Assembly: GCF_002979455.1 (NCBI RefSeq)
Contig: NZ_PCOU01000010.1
Coordinates: 1 to 64,000 of the forward strand
Source of the DNA: Chryseobacterium sp. MYb7
GTDB taxonomy: Bacteria; Bacteroidota; Bacteroidia; Flavobacteriales; Weeksellaceae
DNA length: 64,000 nt
Reading direction: 5' to 3'
In this document: positions 1 through 10,035 of the stretch, in pieces
Layout of the letters: each line of letters opens with the position of its first letter
Position numbering within the stretch: position 1 is the first letter of the stretch
The notes under the pieces: generated by a model
Told to the model about the DNA's origin: nothing
The model's input: the letters and a program-made list of their open reading frames with translations, nothing else
Database searches by the model: none
Made by a program: the position numbers and the translations under genes

Positions 1-56
1 AACCCAGTAACCAGAAACTCGCAACATAATAACCCGAATCACTATACCCCGAAACC

Positions 57-105
<49 letters not shown>

Positions 106-119
106 GACTCCCCTCCCCT

Positions 120-227
120 AGCCCTGATAGAAATGATTACCCCGCAGTATGGGTTGGAGGGCGAGAGGGTTTGGGTGTGGGAGTGCGCTGGCGCGAGGAG
201 TATGAATGAATAGCAGGATGAAGCTCC
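120..227. repeat. Candidate dispersed structured element of flavobacteria
   Basis: The segment begins AGCCCTGATAG and ends ATAGCAGGATGAAGCTCC. Its ends can pair: AGC with GCT and CCTG with CAGG, separated by a bulge. The AGCCC-GATAG start and ATAGC-GGA-AGCTCC end match a pattern I associate from memory with a repeated intergenic element in Flavobacterium and Chryseobacterium. Pairing of the ends is seen here; the dispersed nature is recollection and cannot be checked within this window. Confidence 0.4.
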
Positions 228-440
228 TGAGAATGTTCGGGAGTGAGAGAGTCTGAGAGTGGGAGAGTGAGAAGGTTTGAGTGTAAGAGGTTGTGGGTGG
301 GAGTTTTTTTGAGAGGAGAATGGTTGGGGAGAATTGGAGTGATTGAGAGGAAGATGAGAAAGTAAAGGATAAAGAGATTTAGAGAAGTGATGTACTAAGA
401 GGTAAGAATAGGAATTCTGATATGTTTTAAGGGGAAGGAA
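228..440. other. Non-coding, purine-rich tract
   Basis: On the plus strand this stretch is almost entirely G and A with scattered T and very few C, for example GAGAGAGTCTGAGAGTGGG. No open reading frame or RNA gene is recognisable. It lies between the candidate structured element and the cysS terminator. The 1-512 interval holds no gene that I can support. Confidence 0.6.
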
Positions 441-441
441 T

Positions 442-490
442 AAAAAAACATTCCGTAAGAATCCTTTATATAAGGAACTCCTACGGAATG
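442..490 (-). terminator. Rho-independent terminator of cysS
   Basis: CATTCCGTA (449-457) pairs with TACGGAATG (482-490), and an inner CCTTTATATAAGG hairpin extends the stem. The plus-strand A run at 442-448 becomes a U run in the minus-strand transcript, directly after the stem. It sits 23 bases beyond the cysS stop codon. Confidence 0.75.
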
Positions 491-512
491 GGTATAAAAC
501 GAAGTTATATTT

Positions 513-1979
513 TTAGTTCAGGACGTATGATGTTCCGTCTCTTCCGTCTTTCAATTCGATACCTTCTGCAAGCAGTTTGTCTCTGATCTGGTCTGACAGG
601 TCAAAGTTTTTGGATTTTCTTGCCTGGTTTCTCAATTCGATCAAAACTTTTAAGGTCTGATCAAGCTTTTCATGGTTGTTTTCTTCTACTGTCTGCAGTC
701 CTAAAACATCAAAGATAAAGGCATTGAGAGTGGTTTTCAAATCTTCAAGATCTCCTGTTGAGATTGTTTCTTTACCATCGTTTAAGGCAAAGATGTATTT
801 CACAGCTTCAAACAGGTGAGCAATCAGGATTGGTGAATTGAAATCGTCCGTTAAAGCTTCATAGGCTTTATCTTTCCATTCTTTCAGGCTAAAACCGGAT
901 TGTTTTGTGTCATCAGGAGTAATTGTATTCAATACTTTTACAGCTTCCATTAATCTGATGAATCCTTTTTCACTGGCAATCATGGCATCGTTTGAAATAT
1001 CCAGCACACTTCTGTAATGCGCCTGCAGGAAGCAGAAACGCACGATTGAAGGATGGAAGGGTTTTTCAAAGAAGTCATTATCTCCGGTAACCAATTGCAT
1101 TGGAAGGATATAATTCCCTGTAGATTTACTCATACGCTGAGAATTCATCGTTAACATGTTGGCGTGCATCCAATAATTTACAGGTGCTGCATCATTGCAT
1201 GCTTTCCCTTGTGCGATTTCACATTCATGGTGAGGGAATTTAAGATCCATTCCTCCTCCATGGATATCGAATGTTTCACCTAAATATTTAGTACTCATTG
1301 CAGTACATTCAAGGTGCCATCCCGGGAAACCTTCTCCCCAAGGCGAATTCCATCTCATGATGTGAGCTGGGGATGCTTTTTTCCATAATGCAAAATCCTG
1401 TGGGTTCTTCTTTTCTCCCTGTCCGTCAAGGTCTCTGGTATTGGCAAAAAGTTCTTCTATATTACGTTTTGAAAGTTCGCCATAGTTCAATCCTCTCCTG
1501 TTGTATTCCAATACATCAAAGTATACTGAACCGTTGCTTTCGTAAGCAAAGCCTCTTTCAATCAGCTTTTGCGTTAATTCAATCTGCTCTACAATATGTC
1601 CTGTAGCGGTAGGTTCGATGTTTGGAGGAAGCAGATTGAACATATCCAATACTTTGTGGAAATCTACAGTGTACTTCTGTACAATTTCCATAGGCTCCAG
1701 CTTTTCAAGTCTGGTCTGTTTTACGAATCTGTCGTTGTCTACATTGCCATCATCGGTAAGATGCCCTGCATCGGTAATATTTCTTACGTATCTTACTTTA
1801 TACCCTAAATGCACCAGAGTTCGGTAGATGAAATCGAAGGAAAGGAAAGTTCTCACATTCCCTAAATGCACATTGCTGTACACTGTAGGTCCGCAGACGT
1901 ACATTCCGATATTTCCTTCTAAAATAGGTTTGAATATTTCTTTTTCCGCTGTAAGGGAGTTATATATTTTTAATTGCAT
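513..1979 (-). CDS. cysS: Cysteinyl-tRNA synthetase
   Basis: This 488-residue protein charges tRNA-Cys with cysteine in the cytoplasm. It has normal family length. The N-terminal class I Rossmann fold shows the zinc-ligand cysteine in CGPTVY (Cys29) and the HIGH-type motif HLGN (38-41). The active-site block [10 protein letters not shown] and the HECEIAQ zinc-ligand region follow, with the KMSKS-type loop RMSKS near residue 285. The C-terminal DALR-type helical region ends the protein. The ATG start agrees with the usual N-terminus. It is the last gene on the minus strand before a clear terminator, 125 bases downstream of the DinB-fold gene, so it may be read from its own promoter. Identification is firm. 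Confidence 0.97.
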   Translation of the reverse strand: MQLKIYNSLTAEKEIFKPILEGNIGMYVCGPTVYSNVHLGNVRTFLSFDFIYRTLVHLGYKVRYVRNITDAGHLTDDGNVDNDRFVKQTRLEKLEPMEIVQKYTVDFHKVLDMFNLLPPNIEPTATGHIVEQIELTQKLIERGFAYESNGSVYFDVLEYNRRGLNYGELSKRNIEELFANTRDLDGQGEKKNPQDFALWKKASPAHIMRWNSPWGEGFPGWHLECTAMSTKYLGETFDIHGGGMDLKFPHHECEIAQGKACNDAAPVNYWMHANMLTMNSQRMSKSTGNYILPMQLVTGDNDFFEKPFHPSIVRFCFLQAHYRSVLDISNDAMIASEKGFIRLMEAVKVLNTITPDDTKQSGFSLKEWKDKAYEALTDDFNSPILIAHLFEAVKYIFALNDGKETISTGDLEDLKTTLNAFIFDVLGLQTVEENNHEKLDQTLKVLIELRNQARKSKNFDLSDQIRDKLLAEGIELKDGRDGTSYVLN

Positions 1980-2043
1980 TTATTTTTAAGTTAAAAGATT
2001 TAATGATTTTAAAGATTCAAAAATTAGTTAAAAAATTATTCTG

Positions 2044-2065
2044 TCACAACAAATAATCGTTGTGA
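2044..2065 (-). terminator. Possible weak terminator after the DinB-fold gene
   Basis: TCACAAC and GTTGTGA form a perfect 7-bp stem with an 8-base loop. In the minus-strand transcript it is followed, after about eight bases, by a run of U. The separation between stem and U run makes it weaker than the other terminators here; it could equally be a processing or operator site. Confidence 0.35.
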
Positions 2066-2104
2066 TAAAAATCTTATGGGAAACTTTTTTAAATTTTATC
2101 ATAA

Positions 2105-2536
2105 TTAAATCGCTTTTAGATGATGCTGTAAGTGGTCTACATAATCATCAATAATAAACTCCAGCGTATACACCCGAGGTTCTGTTTTTGTGGTATCGCA
2201 AGTTCTCTGCAATGCTTCATCGGGGATATTTTCCACGATATGAACAATCTGATAGTTCAAAGACTTCCACAGATCAATAAGATCTGAAGTAGGAACATTC
2301 TGATAGTTTTGAGCTTTTACCCAGAAATTCTGATCATATACAATATTTTCGTTCTCTTTATATTGGGTCACAACAAATCTACGGATATTTGTAAAAGCAC
2401 TGTCACAAAGATGGCCAATAATTTCTTTTTTAGACCATTTTTCCGAAGAACTTCTATACGACCATTCTTCTTCCGAGATGTTTTGAAATCTCTGAAGCTC
2501 GGCATCAATAATATTTTTAAGGATCTGGTAGTTCAT
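2105..2536 (-). CDS. DinB-fold (DinB_2) family protein
   Basis: This 143-residue protein looks like a four-helix DinB/YfiT-type metal-binding protein. Likely metal-ligand histidines lie in the GHLCDSA segment (near residue 42) and in the C-terminal DHLQHHL segment, the spacing expected for the family. Family members include thiol-dependent transferases and hydrolases, but the substrate cannot be read from sequence. It starts three bases after the stop codon of folE and is very likely co-transcribed with it. A role in pterin or thiol metabolism would be inference from context only. Confidence 0.8.
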   Translation of the reverse strand: MNYQILKNIIDAELQRFQNISEEEWSYRSSSEKWSKKEIIGHLCDSAFTNIRRFVVTQYKENENIVYDQNFWVKAQNYQNVPTSDLIDLWKSLNYQIVHIVENIPDEALQRTCDTTKTEPRVYTLEFIIDDYVDHLQHHLKAI

Positions 2537-2539
2537 TGT

Positions 2540-3208
2540 TTAATAATCCAGTTTTGCATGGCTTCCTACGTAATGTAAGAATTCCTGTCTTGTAATAGGG
2601 TTTGTTCTGAAAATACCGCTCAATTCTGCAGTAATGGTAGAACTTGCCGTATCTTTTATTCCTCTGCAGTTTACGCAAAGGTGCTTTGCATCAATGATAC
2701 ACGCGACATCTTTTGTTCCCAAAGCTTCTTTCAAAGCATCTACAATCTGCATGGTAAGCCTTTCCTGAACCTGTGGTCTTTTCGCATAGTAATCCACAAT
2801 TCTGTTAATTTTTGAAAGACCAATTACTTCTCCATTGGAAATATAAGCAACATGAGCTCTTCCAATGATAGGTAAAAAGTGGTGTTCGCAGAAAGAATAT
2901 ACGGTGATATCCTTTTCTACCAGCATCTGGCGGTATTTGTATTTATTGGAGAAAGTAGATATTCCTGGTTTGTTTTCAGGAAGCAGTCCTCCGAAAATCT
3001 CGTTGACGTACATTTTGGCAACACGTCTTGGAGAGTCTTTCAGAGAATCATCCGTCATGTCCATTCCTAATGTTTCCATAATCTCGCCAAAAAGCTCGGT
3101 AATTTTTTCAATTTTTTCCTGTGGCGATTTATCAAAAGCATCTTTCCTTATAGGCGTATGTTCTTTTCCAGTGAAAATATCATCGTCGTTATCAGTAAAA
3201 TCAACCAT
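2540..3208 (-). CDS. folE: GTP cyclohydrolase I
   Basis: This 222-residue enzyme converts GTP to 7,8-dihydroneopterin triphosphate, the first step of tetrahydrofolate synthesis and of related pterin and queuosine pathways. Zinc ligands are visible: Cys107 and His110 in the CEHH motif and Cys178 in the HLCVNCRG motif. Length and the C-terminal GTP-binding segment fit the type IA family. An acidic N-terminal extension of about 25 residues precedes the conserved core. It is the first gene of a two-gene unit with the DinB-fold gene. A -7-type box lies 18 bases upstream of the ATG. Folate production ties in with the nearby metH/metF genes functionally, although they belong to a different transcript. 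Confidence 0.96.
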   Translation of the reverse strand: MVDFTDNDDDIFTGKEHTPIRKDAFDKSPQEKIEKITELFGEIMETLGMDMTDDSLKDSPRRVAKMYVNEIFGGLLPENKPGISTFSNKYKYRQMLVEKDITVYSFCEHHFLPIIGRAHVAYISNGEVIGLSKINRIVDYYAKRPQVQERLTMQIVDALKEALGTKDVACIIDAKHLCVNCRGIKDTASSTITAELSGIFRTNPITRQEFLHYVGSHAKLDY

Positions 3209-3225
3209 TTTTATTTAATTTGCAG

Positions 3226-3233
3226 CAAAAATA
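3226..3233 (-). promoter_or_regulatory. Candidate Bacteroidetes -7 box for folE
   Basis: Read on the minus strand the sequence is TATTTTTG, matching the TAnnTTTG -7 consensus of the Bacteroidetes primary sigma factor. It predicts transcription starting about 11 bases before the folE ATG. No convincing TTG -33 element was found at the right distance. Confidence 0.4.
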
Positions 3234-3308
3234 CGGATAATATCTATTTCTCTATTTTAAATAAGATGAAAAACATTATCTTTTATAGCTATTCTGATTA
3301 AAAAGCCT

Positions 3309-4460
3309 ATGATTATTGTCGAAGAAGTACAAAACAAACTCCATAAGAGGGAATTTCTGGAATTCCCAGCCCGCCTTTATCAATCCGACAAAAATTATAT
3401 CCGCCCTTTAGATAAACATATTGAGGAGATTTTTGATCCTGAAAAAAACAAGTTCTTTAAAAACGGTGAATGTAAAAGGTTTTTGTTTAAAAAGAATGGC
3501 GACACTGTTGGTAAAGTAGCCGTTTTTGTGAATGGTTGTTATGAGCAAAAGCAGCCTACAGGAGGATTTGGTTTTTTCGACTGCATTCATGATCAGGAAA
3601 CGGCCAATTTTATTTTTGACCATTGTAAAAACTGGCTTCAGGAAAAAGGAATGGAAGCAATGGATGGTCCTATCAATTTTGGGGAACGGGATAAATTCTG
3701 GGGACTTTTGATTGAAGGCTTTATTGAGCCTTTGTTTGGAATGAATTACAACTTTCCTTACTACAAAGATCTTTTTGAAAATTACGGGTTTCAGATTTAT
3801 TTTGAACAGCTTTGTTTTACCCGGCCTGTTTTTGCAGAAGTTTCGAGGATTTTTACGATTGCTCATGAAAGAAACAGAAGAAATCCTGCAATTTCGGCTC
3901 GGCCTATGAAAAAGAATAATCTGGCGAAATTTGCAAAAGATTTTACTGAGGTTTATAATAAAGCATGGGCATCTCATGGGGAAGGAAAACATCTGGAAGA
4001 ATCCAAAGTTCTGAAAATGTTCAACACGATGAAACCTATCATCAATGAGCATATCTCCTGGTTTGTTTATGAAAATGAGAAACCGATTGCCATGTGGATT
4101 AATATTCCTGACCTCAACCAATGGTGTAAATATTTGAATGGGAAGTTCGGAATTTTTGAAAAGCTTAAATTTTTGTTTTTAAAGCGATTTAAAAAGAACG
4201 AGAAAATGGTGGGACTTGTCTTCGGTGTTGTTCCTGAGTGGCAGAAAAAAGGTATTGACGGATATATGATCTGGGAAGGAACCCAGCATTTGAGAAAACA
4301 TACAGACTTTACTATTACGGAGCTTCAGTGGATTGGTGACTTTAATCCTAAAATGATCAAAATTGCAGAAACTCTTGATACCAGTATTACCCGAAAGCTG
4401 GCAACCTATAGGTATTTATTTGACAGAAATAAGGAGTTTGAGAGACACCCGAATTTATAG
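3309..4460 (+). CDS. GNAT-like protein of unknown substrate
   Basis: This 383-residue cytoplasmic protein has no signal peptide or membrane segment. Charged N-terminal text and a C-terminal region with GLVFGVVPEWQKKGIDG (around residue 300) resemble the acyl-CoA-binding part of a GNAT N-acetyltransferase fold. The family is widespread in Bacteroidetes and usually annotated as hypothetical. No pathway can be deduced. It is transcribed away from folE, with only a 100-base divergent promoter region between them, and is probably monocistronic. Expression as a real protein is supported by the uninterrupted frame and normal codon use. Confidence 0.7.
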   Translation: MIIVEEVQNKLHKREFLEFPARLYQSDKNYIRPLDKHIEEIFDPEKNKFFKNGECKRFLFKKNGDTVGKVAVFVNGCYEQKQPTGGFGFFDCIHDQETANFIFDHCKNWLQEKGMEAMDGPINFGERDKFWGLLIEGFIEPLFGMNYNFPYYKDLFENYGFQIYFEQLCFTRPVFAEVSRIFTIAHERNRRNPAISARPMKKNNLAKFAKDFTEVYNKAWASHGEGKHLEESKVLKMFNTMKPIINEHISWFVYENEKPIAMWINIPDLNQWCKYLNGKFGIFEKLKFLFLKRFKKNEKMVGLVFGVVPEWQKKGIDGYMIWEGTQHLRKHTDFTITELQWIGDFNPKMIKIAETLDTSITRKLATYRYLFDRNKEFERHPNL

Positions 4461-4505
4461 CTCAAGAACAATTATTTCTTTTCACATAAATTGATGGAAT
4501 AGTTG

Positions 4506-4513
4506 TATTTTTG
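4506..4513 (+). promoter_or_regulatory. Candidate -7 box for the secreted protein gene
   Basis: TATTTTTG matches TAnnTTTG and lies 38 bases before the ATG of the following gene. A TTG occurs upstream, but only 12 bases away, which is shorter than usual. Confidence 0.35.
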
Positions 4514-4551
4514 AAAGTAAATTTTTAACAAACTAAATAAAACCATATACA

Positions 4552-5235
4552 ATGAGAAAAATCATTATAAGTATCTTATTAGTATCATTCATTCCTCTTT
4601 CTGCACAGCAGATGACTACATTGAGCTATGACGGATCACGATTACTGAATCACACGTTTTATCAAAATGGAGATTCAACCGGTAAGGGAATCAGCTATGA
4701 TGACATCCAGGGTACTCCTTACTATGATAAAGCATTTTCGGCTGCCAAATTTATTGTTGCAGACAGAGCTGAAAATGCTGTAGCACGTTATAATATGTAT
4801 TTTGATGAAGTAGAGTTCAAGAAGGATGAAGAAACGTATTCTTTAGTTCCGGACAGCCCTTTTACCAGAATTGAATTTACCAGAACAAAAGAGACATTGG
4901 TAAAGCTGGACACTGGTGATGATTTAAAAGGATATTTCTTTGAATTGGCAGGGGGTAAAAACGGACTTTATAAAAAACTGAAATCTCAATTTAAAAATGC
5001 TGTTGCTGCGAGAAATTCATACGAAATGGACAGACCAGCAAGCTTTAATACACTGGATCCGGTTTATTATATCAAAACAGAATCGGGATATATTAAAAAT
5101 CCAAAGAAAGTAAAAGAGATAACGGAAGCTTTCCCAGCAAAAAAAGATGATATTGAAAAATTCGTAAAATCGAATAATATTAAAATCAATAAAGAAGCAG
5201 ACCTCATCAAACTGGTTAAGTTCTTAAATCAATAA
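4552..5235 (+). CDS. Secreted protein of unknown function
   Basis: This 227-residue protein begins with a clear Sec signal peptide: MRKII, a hydrophobic stretch, then a likely cleavage after LSAQ or SA near residue 19. The mature part is hydrophilic and rich in Lys, Asp and Tyr with no membrane segment or lipobox, so it is probably periplasmic or exported. I do not recognise a domain. The C-terminal third is helical and lysine-rich. It has its own candidate promoter and a strong shared terminator immediately downstream, so it is likely a single-gene unit converging on the metF end of the methionine operon. Confidence 0.75.
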   Translation: MRKIIISILLVSFIPLSAQQMTTLSYDGSRLLNHTFYQNGDSTGKGISYDDIQGTPYYDKAFSAAKFIVADRAENAVARYNMYFDEVEFKKDEETYSLVPDSPFTRIEFTRTKETLVKLDTGDDLKGYFFELAGGKNGLYKKLKSQFKNAVAARNSYEMDRPASFNTLDPVYYIKTESGYIKNPKKVKEITEAFPAKKDDIEKFVKSNNIKINKEADLIKLVKFLNQ

Positions 5236-5241
5236 AAAATA

Positions 5242-5266
5242 AACCCCTGTGAAATTCACAGGGGTT
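5242..5266. terminator. Bidirectional terminator between the secreted protein gene and metF
   Basis: AACCCCTGTGAA (5242-5253) and TTCACAGGGGTT (5255-5266) form a perfect 12-bp stem. A and T runs flank both sides, so it can stop transcription from the plus-strand gene and from the methionine operon. Confidence 0.85.
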
Positions 5267-5287
5267 CCTTCATTTTTGGTACTTTTA

Positions 5288-6247
5288 TTAGAATAGCTCA
5301 CCGGCTACTTTTTTAATGTTATCACTTTTCCCCATTGAGTAAAAGTGCAGAACAGGAACTCCGAAATCCAGAAGCTCTTTGCATTGTGCAATGGCCCATT
5401 CTATTCCGATTTGCTTCACTGCTTCATTATTTTTTGCATTTTCTACTTCATTGATCAGTTCTTCGGGAAGATCTATTTTGAATACCTGTGGCAGGATTTT
5501 CAAATGTTTCTTTGTGGCAATAGGTTTTATTCCTGGAATAATTGGAACCGTGATTCCTATTTCTCTTGCTTTCTGAACGAATTCTATATACTTTTTATTG
5601 TCAAAAAACATTTGGGTAACAATATAATCTGCTCCGGCATCAACTTTTTGTTTCAGCCACTTCAGGTCATAATTCATGGAAGGGGCTTCCATATGTTTTT
5701 CCGGATATCCGGCGACACCAATGCAGAATTTATTCAGTTCATCACATGCCTGTTCTTCGTTATGAAGATATTTTCCTCTTCCGAGATTATTAATCTGATT
5801 AACAAGATCCATGGCACTTGGATGTCCTCCCTGAGTAGGTTCGAAATACTGATGTCCTTTCATGGCATCTCCTCTTAAAGCCATTACATTATCAATTCCG
5901 AGATACATACAGTCTACCAACAGATATTCTGTTTCTTCTTTAGTGAATCCTCCGCAAAGAAGGTGTGGTACTGTATCTACATTATATTTATGCTGAATGG
6001 CGGCACAGATTCCCAGTGTTCCCGGACGCATTCTTGTAATACGGCGTTCCATTAACCCATTTCCTTTGTCTAAATAAATATATTCTTCTCTGGATGTGGT
6101 AACATCAATGAATGGTGGTTTGAATTCCATTAACGGATCTATATTGGTATAGAGATCTTCAATCCCGATTCCTTTCTGTGGCGGAACAACTTCTAAGGAG
6201 AATAAAGTTTTTCCATTGGCGTTTTTAATGTGTTCTGTTATCTTCAT
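5288..6247 (-). CDS. metF: 5,10-methylenetetrahydrofolate reductase
   Basis: This 319-residue flavoenzyme reduces 5,10-methylene-THF to 5-methyl-THF, the methyl donor used by MetH. The full TIM-barrel family pattern is present: SLEVVPP near residue 18 with the conserved Glu, the ALRGD motif near residue 125, CIGVAGYPEKH near 177 and the FDN-K segment near residue 216. Length is usual for the family. It is the last gene of the methionine operon, with only seven bases between it and the upstream metH C-half, and it is followed by a strong terminator. Regulation is expected through the SAM riboswitch about 8 kb upstream at the head of the operon. Confidence 0.97.
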   Translation of the reverse strand: MKITEHIKNANGKTLFSLEVVPPQKGIGIEDLYTNIDPLMEFKPPFIDVTTSREEYIYLDKGNGLMERRITRMRPGTLGICAAIQHKYNVDTVPHLLCGGFTKEETEYLLVDCMYLGIDNVMALRGDAMKGHQYFEPTQGGHPSAMDLVNQINNLGRGKYLHNEEQACDELNKFCIGVAGYPEKHMEAPSMNYDLKWLKQKVDAGADYIVTQMFFDNKKYIEFVQKAREIGITVPIIPGIKPIATKKHLKILPQVFKIDLPEELINEVENAKNNEAVKQIGIEWAIAQCKELLDFGVPVLHFYSMGKSDNIKKVAGELF

Positions 6248-6254
6248 GTTAATT

Positions 6255-8915
6255 TTAATCTGCTAAATTTGGCGACAACCATTTTCTCGCTTCCTGAATG
6301 CTGCAACCTCTTCTTGCTGCATAATCTTTAAGCTGGTCTTCTGTAATTTTTCCTAATCCGAAGTATTTGGCATGCGGGCTTCCAAAGTAATATCCGGAAA
6401 CAGATGCTGTTGGGAACATGGCAAGGCTTTCTGTAAGGAAAACGCCAGTATTTTCTTCTACTTTTAGTAGATCCCAGATTGTTTTCTTTTCCAGGTGGTC
6501 TGGGCAAGCCGGATATCCCGGAGCCGGACGGATTCCTTTATATTTTTCGGCAATCAATTCTTCATTGCTTAAAGTTTCCTGATTGGCATATCCCCAATAT
6601 TCTGTTCTGACTTTTTTATGTAAAAATTCGGCGTAGGCTTCTGCAAAACGGTCAGCCAGGGCTTTTACCATGATGGAGTTGTAATCATCATTGGCTTTTT
6701 CATATTCGTTGGATAGTTCATCAGTTCCAAATCCTGTTGTTACACAGAATGCTCCTACATAATCAGTTTTTCCAGAACTTTGAGGGGCGATGAAATCACT
6801 TAGAGCTAAATAGTCTTTTCCTTTTGATCTCTGAGCCTGCTGTCTTAAGGTTAAAAACTTCGCTTGCTCATTATTATTTTCGTCAAAAATCAAGATATCA
6901 TCAGAGTCATTGGAATTGGCTTTAAAGATTCCGAAGATGGCTTTTGCTGTTAGTAATTTCTCATCCAGAATTCTTTTCAGAATCACCTGGGCATCTTTAA
7001 ATAGTTCTTTTGCCTGAGCACCTACAACCTCATCTTCTAATATATTTGGGTATTTCCCGTGAAGATCCCAGCTCCTGAAAAACGGAGACCAGTCGATGAA
7101 AGGAAGAAGTTCTCTCAGATCCTGATTTTCAATTACTTTTATTCCTACAGTATTCGGAGTGAAGATCTCTTCGTTTTTCCAATCAATTTTAAAATTGTTT
7201 TCTCTTGCTTCTTCAATGGAAACATAATCTTTGTCTACCTGTCTGTTCAGGAACTTTTCTCTGAAATCAGAATAGTCATTCTTTAAATCCGAAACATATT
7301 CTTTATTTCTGTCACCCAGCAATGAGCTTACTACATTTACAGCTCTTGAGGCATCATTCACGTGAACGACGGCATTTTTATATTTTAAATCGATTTTCAC
7401 TGCGGTATGTGCTTTGGATGTTGTAGCACCACCGATTAATAAAGGAAAATCTAAGTTTTGTCTTTCTAATTCTGAAGCGATATATACCATTTCATCCAAA
7501 CTTGGGGTAATCAATCCGCTTAATCCTATAACGTCTACTTTTTCTTCAATGGCAGTCTGGATAATCTTTTCAGCAGGAACCATTACTCCAAGATCAACAA
7601 TTTCGTAATTGTTACAACCCAGAACAACGCTCACAATATTTTTACCAATATCATGAACGTCCCCTTTTACCGTTGCCATTAAAATCTTTCCGTTAGCCGG
7701 CCTTGTCCCATCTTTTTCTGCTTCAATGAAAGGCTGTAAATAAGCTACTGCTTTTTTCATTACTCTCGCAGATTTTACAACCTGCGGCAGAAACATTTTT
7801 CCGCTTCCGAATAAATCTCCTACAACCCCCATTCCAGTCATCAGATTAATTTCGATGACATGTAGAGGTCTTGAAGCCAATTGTCTTGCTTCTTCTACAT
7901 CTTCTTCAATAAAACGGTCAATCCCTTTTACTAGCGCATAGGTAATTCTTTCCTGCAAAGGATTGTTTCTCCATTCAAGGTCTTCTGTTTTTTCTTTTTT
8001 TACTGATTTGTGCTTTTCGGAATAGTCAAGAAGTCTTTCTGTAGCATCTTCTCTTTTATCCAGAATTACATCTTCTACAAGCTCCAGTAATTCTTTATTG
8101 ATCTCATCATACACCTCAAGCATGGCCGGATTCACGATACCAATGTTCATTCCTGCCTGGATTGCGTGGTAAAGGAATACGGAGTGCATCGCTTCTCTTA
8201 CGGTATCATTTCCACGGAAAGAGAATGAAACATTGCTCACTCCCCCACTTACAGAGGCATAAGGAAGATTTTGTCTTACCCAGCGTGTCGCTTCAATAAA
8301 ATCGATGGCATTTCTTCTGTGCTCATCCATTCCTGTTGCTACCGGAAATATATTTAAGTCGAAAATGATATCTTCTGCCGGGAAACCAAGCTGGTTTACC
8401 AGAATATCATAGGACCGTTTTGAAATTTCAATTCTTCGTTCAAAACTGTCAGCCTGCCCTACCTCATCAAATGCCATTACAATAACTGCTGCACCATATC
8501 TTTTAATGGCTTTGGCATGTTTGATAAATTCTTGTTCACCTTCTTTTAAGCTGATAGAATTCACTACACATTTTCCCTGAGCTACCTGAAGACCTGCTTC
8601 CAGGATTTCCCATTTGGAAGAGTCTACCATAATTGGAATTCTTGCGATATCCGGTTCGGAGGCAATTAAGTTCAGGAATTTGATCATGGATGCTTTTCCA
8701 TCAATCAACCCATCATCAAAATTGACATCCAGAATCTGGGCACCTCCTTCTACCTGATGGCGGGCAATATCTAATGCTTCAGAGAATTTCTCCTCTTTGA
8801 TCAGTCTTAAAAACTTTTTGGAACCGGCAACGTTTGTTCTTTCACCAACATTGATGAAATTACTTTCCGGCGTTATGATAAGAGGCTCAAGGCCTGATAA
8901 TCTTAAATACTTCAT
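6255..8915 (-). CDS. metH: Methionine synthase, cobalamin-dependent: pterin, B12 and activation domains (C-terminal part of a split MetH)
   Basis: This 886-residue protein corresponds to the part of MetH after the homocysteine domain. It starts directly with the pterin-binding module ([13 protein letters not shown] near residue 20). The helical cap follows, then the cobalamin-binding Rossmann domain with the DVHDIG motif near residue 415, whose His is the lower cobalt ligand. The C-terminal SAM-dependent reactivation domain carries [12 protein letters not shown] near residue 785. The homocysteine/zinc domain is encoded by the gene just upstream, 97 bases away. The division falls exactly at a domain boundary and this gene has its own ATG with a purine-rich leader, so it is a genuine split, not a frameshift. 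The product methylates homocysteine to methionine in the cytoplasm. Confidence 0.96.
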   Translation of the reverse strand: MKYLRLSGLEPLIITPESNFINVGERTNVAGSKKFLRLIKEEKFSEALDIARHQVEGGAQILDVNFDDGLIDGKASMIKFLNLIASEPDIARIPIMVDSSKWEILEAGLQVAQGKCVVNSISLKEGEQEFIKHAKAIKRYGAAVIVMAFDEVGQADSFERRIEISKRSYDILVNQLGFPAEDIIFDLNIFPVATGMDEHRRNAIDFIEATRWVRQNLPYASVSGGVSNVSFSFRGNDTVREAMHSVFLYHAIQAGMNIGIVNPAMLEVYDEINKELLELVEDVILDKREDATERLLDYSEKHKSVKKEKTEDLEWRNNPLQERITYALVKGIDRFIEEDVEEARQLASRPLHVIEINLMTGMGVVGDLFGSGKMFLPQVVKSARVMKKAVAYLQPFIEAEKDGTRPANGKILMATVKGDVHDIGKNIVSVVLGCNNYEIVDLGVMVPAEKIIQTAIEEKVDVIGLSGLITPSLDEMVYIASELERQNLDFPLLIGGATTSKAHTAVKIDLKYKNAVVHVNDASRAVNVVSSLLGDRNKEYVSDLKNDYSDFREKFLNRQVDKDYVSIEEARENNFKIDWKNEEIFTPNTVGIKVIENQDLRELLPFIDWSPFFRSWDLHGKYPNILEDEVVGAQAKELFKDAQVILKRILDEKLLTAKAIFGIFKANSNDSDDILIFDENNNEQAKFLTLRQQAQRSKGKDYLALSDFIAPQSSGKTDYVGAFCVTTGFGTDELSNEYEKANDDYNSIMVKALADRFAEAYAEFLHKKVRTEYWGYANQETLSNEELIAEKYKGIRPAPGYPACPDHLEKKTIWDLLKVEENTGVFLTESLAMFPTASVSGYYFGSPHAKYFGLGKITEDQLKDYAARRGCSIQEARKWLSPNLAD

Positions 8916-9012
8916 TTTATTCTTCTAAAATATAGTAGGCATTATTGGCATTCTGCCTCAATAAATTCCAGTACTTGCCTGAAAGTTGCAATCACTGAAA
9001 ATTTCCCGTATG

Positions 9013-10035
9013 CTAAATAACATTCTTTAGCAAATCCCCTGCTTTCCTTGGCGGATACTGTTCTACCAGATCAGCGATCGCTTTAATATGTTCAGGAGTT
9101 GTACCGCAGCATCCTCCGATAATATTGATAAGCCCTTTTTCCACATATTCTTTGATCTGTCTTGCCATATCTTCAGGGGTTTCGTCATATTTTCCGAAAG
9201 CATTGGGTAAACCGGCATTCGGATAAGCTGAAACATAGAATTCTGAATTATGAGCCAGTGTTTCAAGGTAAGGAGTCAGCTGATCGGCTCCCAATGCACA
9301 GTTGAAACCTACGCTTAATAAGTTCAGGTGGGAAACTGAGATCAGGAAAGCTTCTGCTGTCTGTCCGCTCAATGTTCTTCCTGAAGCATCGGTAATGGTT
9401 CCTGAAACCATGATTGGAATTTGTATTCCTCTTTCGTCTTGTAATTCATCAATCGCAAATAAGGCTGCTTTCGCATTCAAAGTATCGAAGATGGTTTCTA
9501 CCAAAAGGATATCTGAACCTCCGTCAAGCAAAGCTTCACATTGTTGTTTATAAGCTACTCTCAATTCTTCAAAAGTAATTGCTCTGTATCCTGGATCATT
9601 CACATCCGGGCTTAAACTTGCCGTTCTGTTCGTTGGTCCAATAGATCCTGCTACAAATCTTGGTTTGTCCGGATTTTTTGCAGTGTATTCGTCACAGGCT
9701 TTTCTGGCAATTTTTGCAGACTCATAGTTCAGGTCGTATACCAGATCTTCCATATGATAATCTGCCATCGCAATAGTAGTTCCTGAAAACGTATTGGTTT
9801 CTATGATATCAGCTCCCGCTTCAAGGTATTTCTTGTGAACTTCTTCAATCGCCTGAGGCTGCGTCAGGGAAAGCAGGTCATTATTTCCTTTTACAGGATG
9901 TTCCCAGTCTTTGAAACGCTCTCCGCGATAGTCTTCTTCTTCAAATTTGTATCGCTGAAGCATGGTTCCCATTGCACCGTCAAGAATTAAAATTCTTTCG
10001 GATAGTGCTTTATATAATTGTTCTGAATTCTTCAT
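9013..10035 (-). CDS. metH: Homocysteine S-methyltransferase domain protein (N-terminal part of a split MetH)
   Basis: This 340-residue protein is the zinc-dependent homocysteine-binding barrel of methionine synthase. [10 protein letters not shown] starts the barrel near residue 15. The three zinc cysteines are visible: one in the GFNCALGA segment near residue 244 and a pair in GGCCGT near residue 310. It ends where the domain ends in full-length MetH. It works with the downstream pterin/B12 half. Its ATG lies inside the 3' end of the upstream four-helix-bundle gene (26-base overlap), so its translation may be coupled to that gene. An inverted-repeat arm lies 15 bases before its start codon. 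Confidence 0.95.
   Translation of the reverse strand: MKNSEQLYKALSERILILDGAMGTMLQRYKFEEEDYRGERFKDWEHPVKGNNDLLSLTQPQAIEEVHKKYLEAGADIIETNTFSGTTIAMADYHMEDLVYDLNYESAKIARKACDEYTAKNPDKPRFVAGSIGPTNRTASLSPDVNDPGYRAITFEELRVAYKQQCEALLDGGSDILLVETIFDTLNAKAALFAIDELQDERGIQIPIMVSGTITDASGRTLSGQTAEAFLISVSHLNLLSVGFNCALGADQLTPYLETLAHNSEFYVSAYPNAGLPNAFGKYDETPEDMARQIKEYVEKGLINIIGGCCGTTPEHIKAIADLVEQYPPRKAGDLLKNVI

Noticed and set aside
8916..9012. Possible frameshift or nonsense mutation breaking a single metH gene
   Set aside because: The break is at a domain boundary, both halves have complete domains and starts, and the spacer has its own purine-rich leader. A natural split is more likely.
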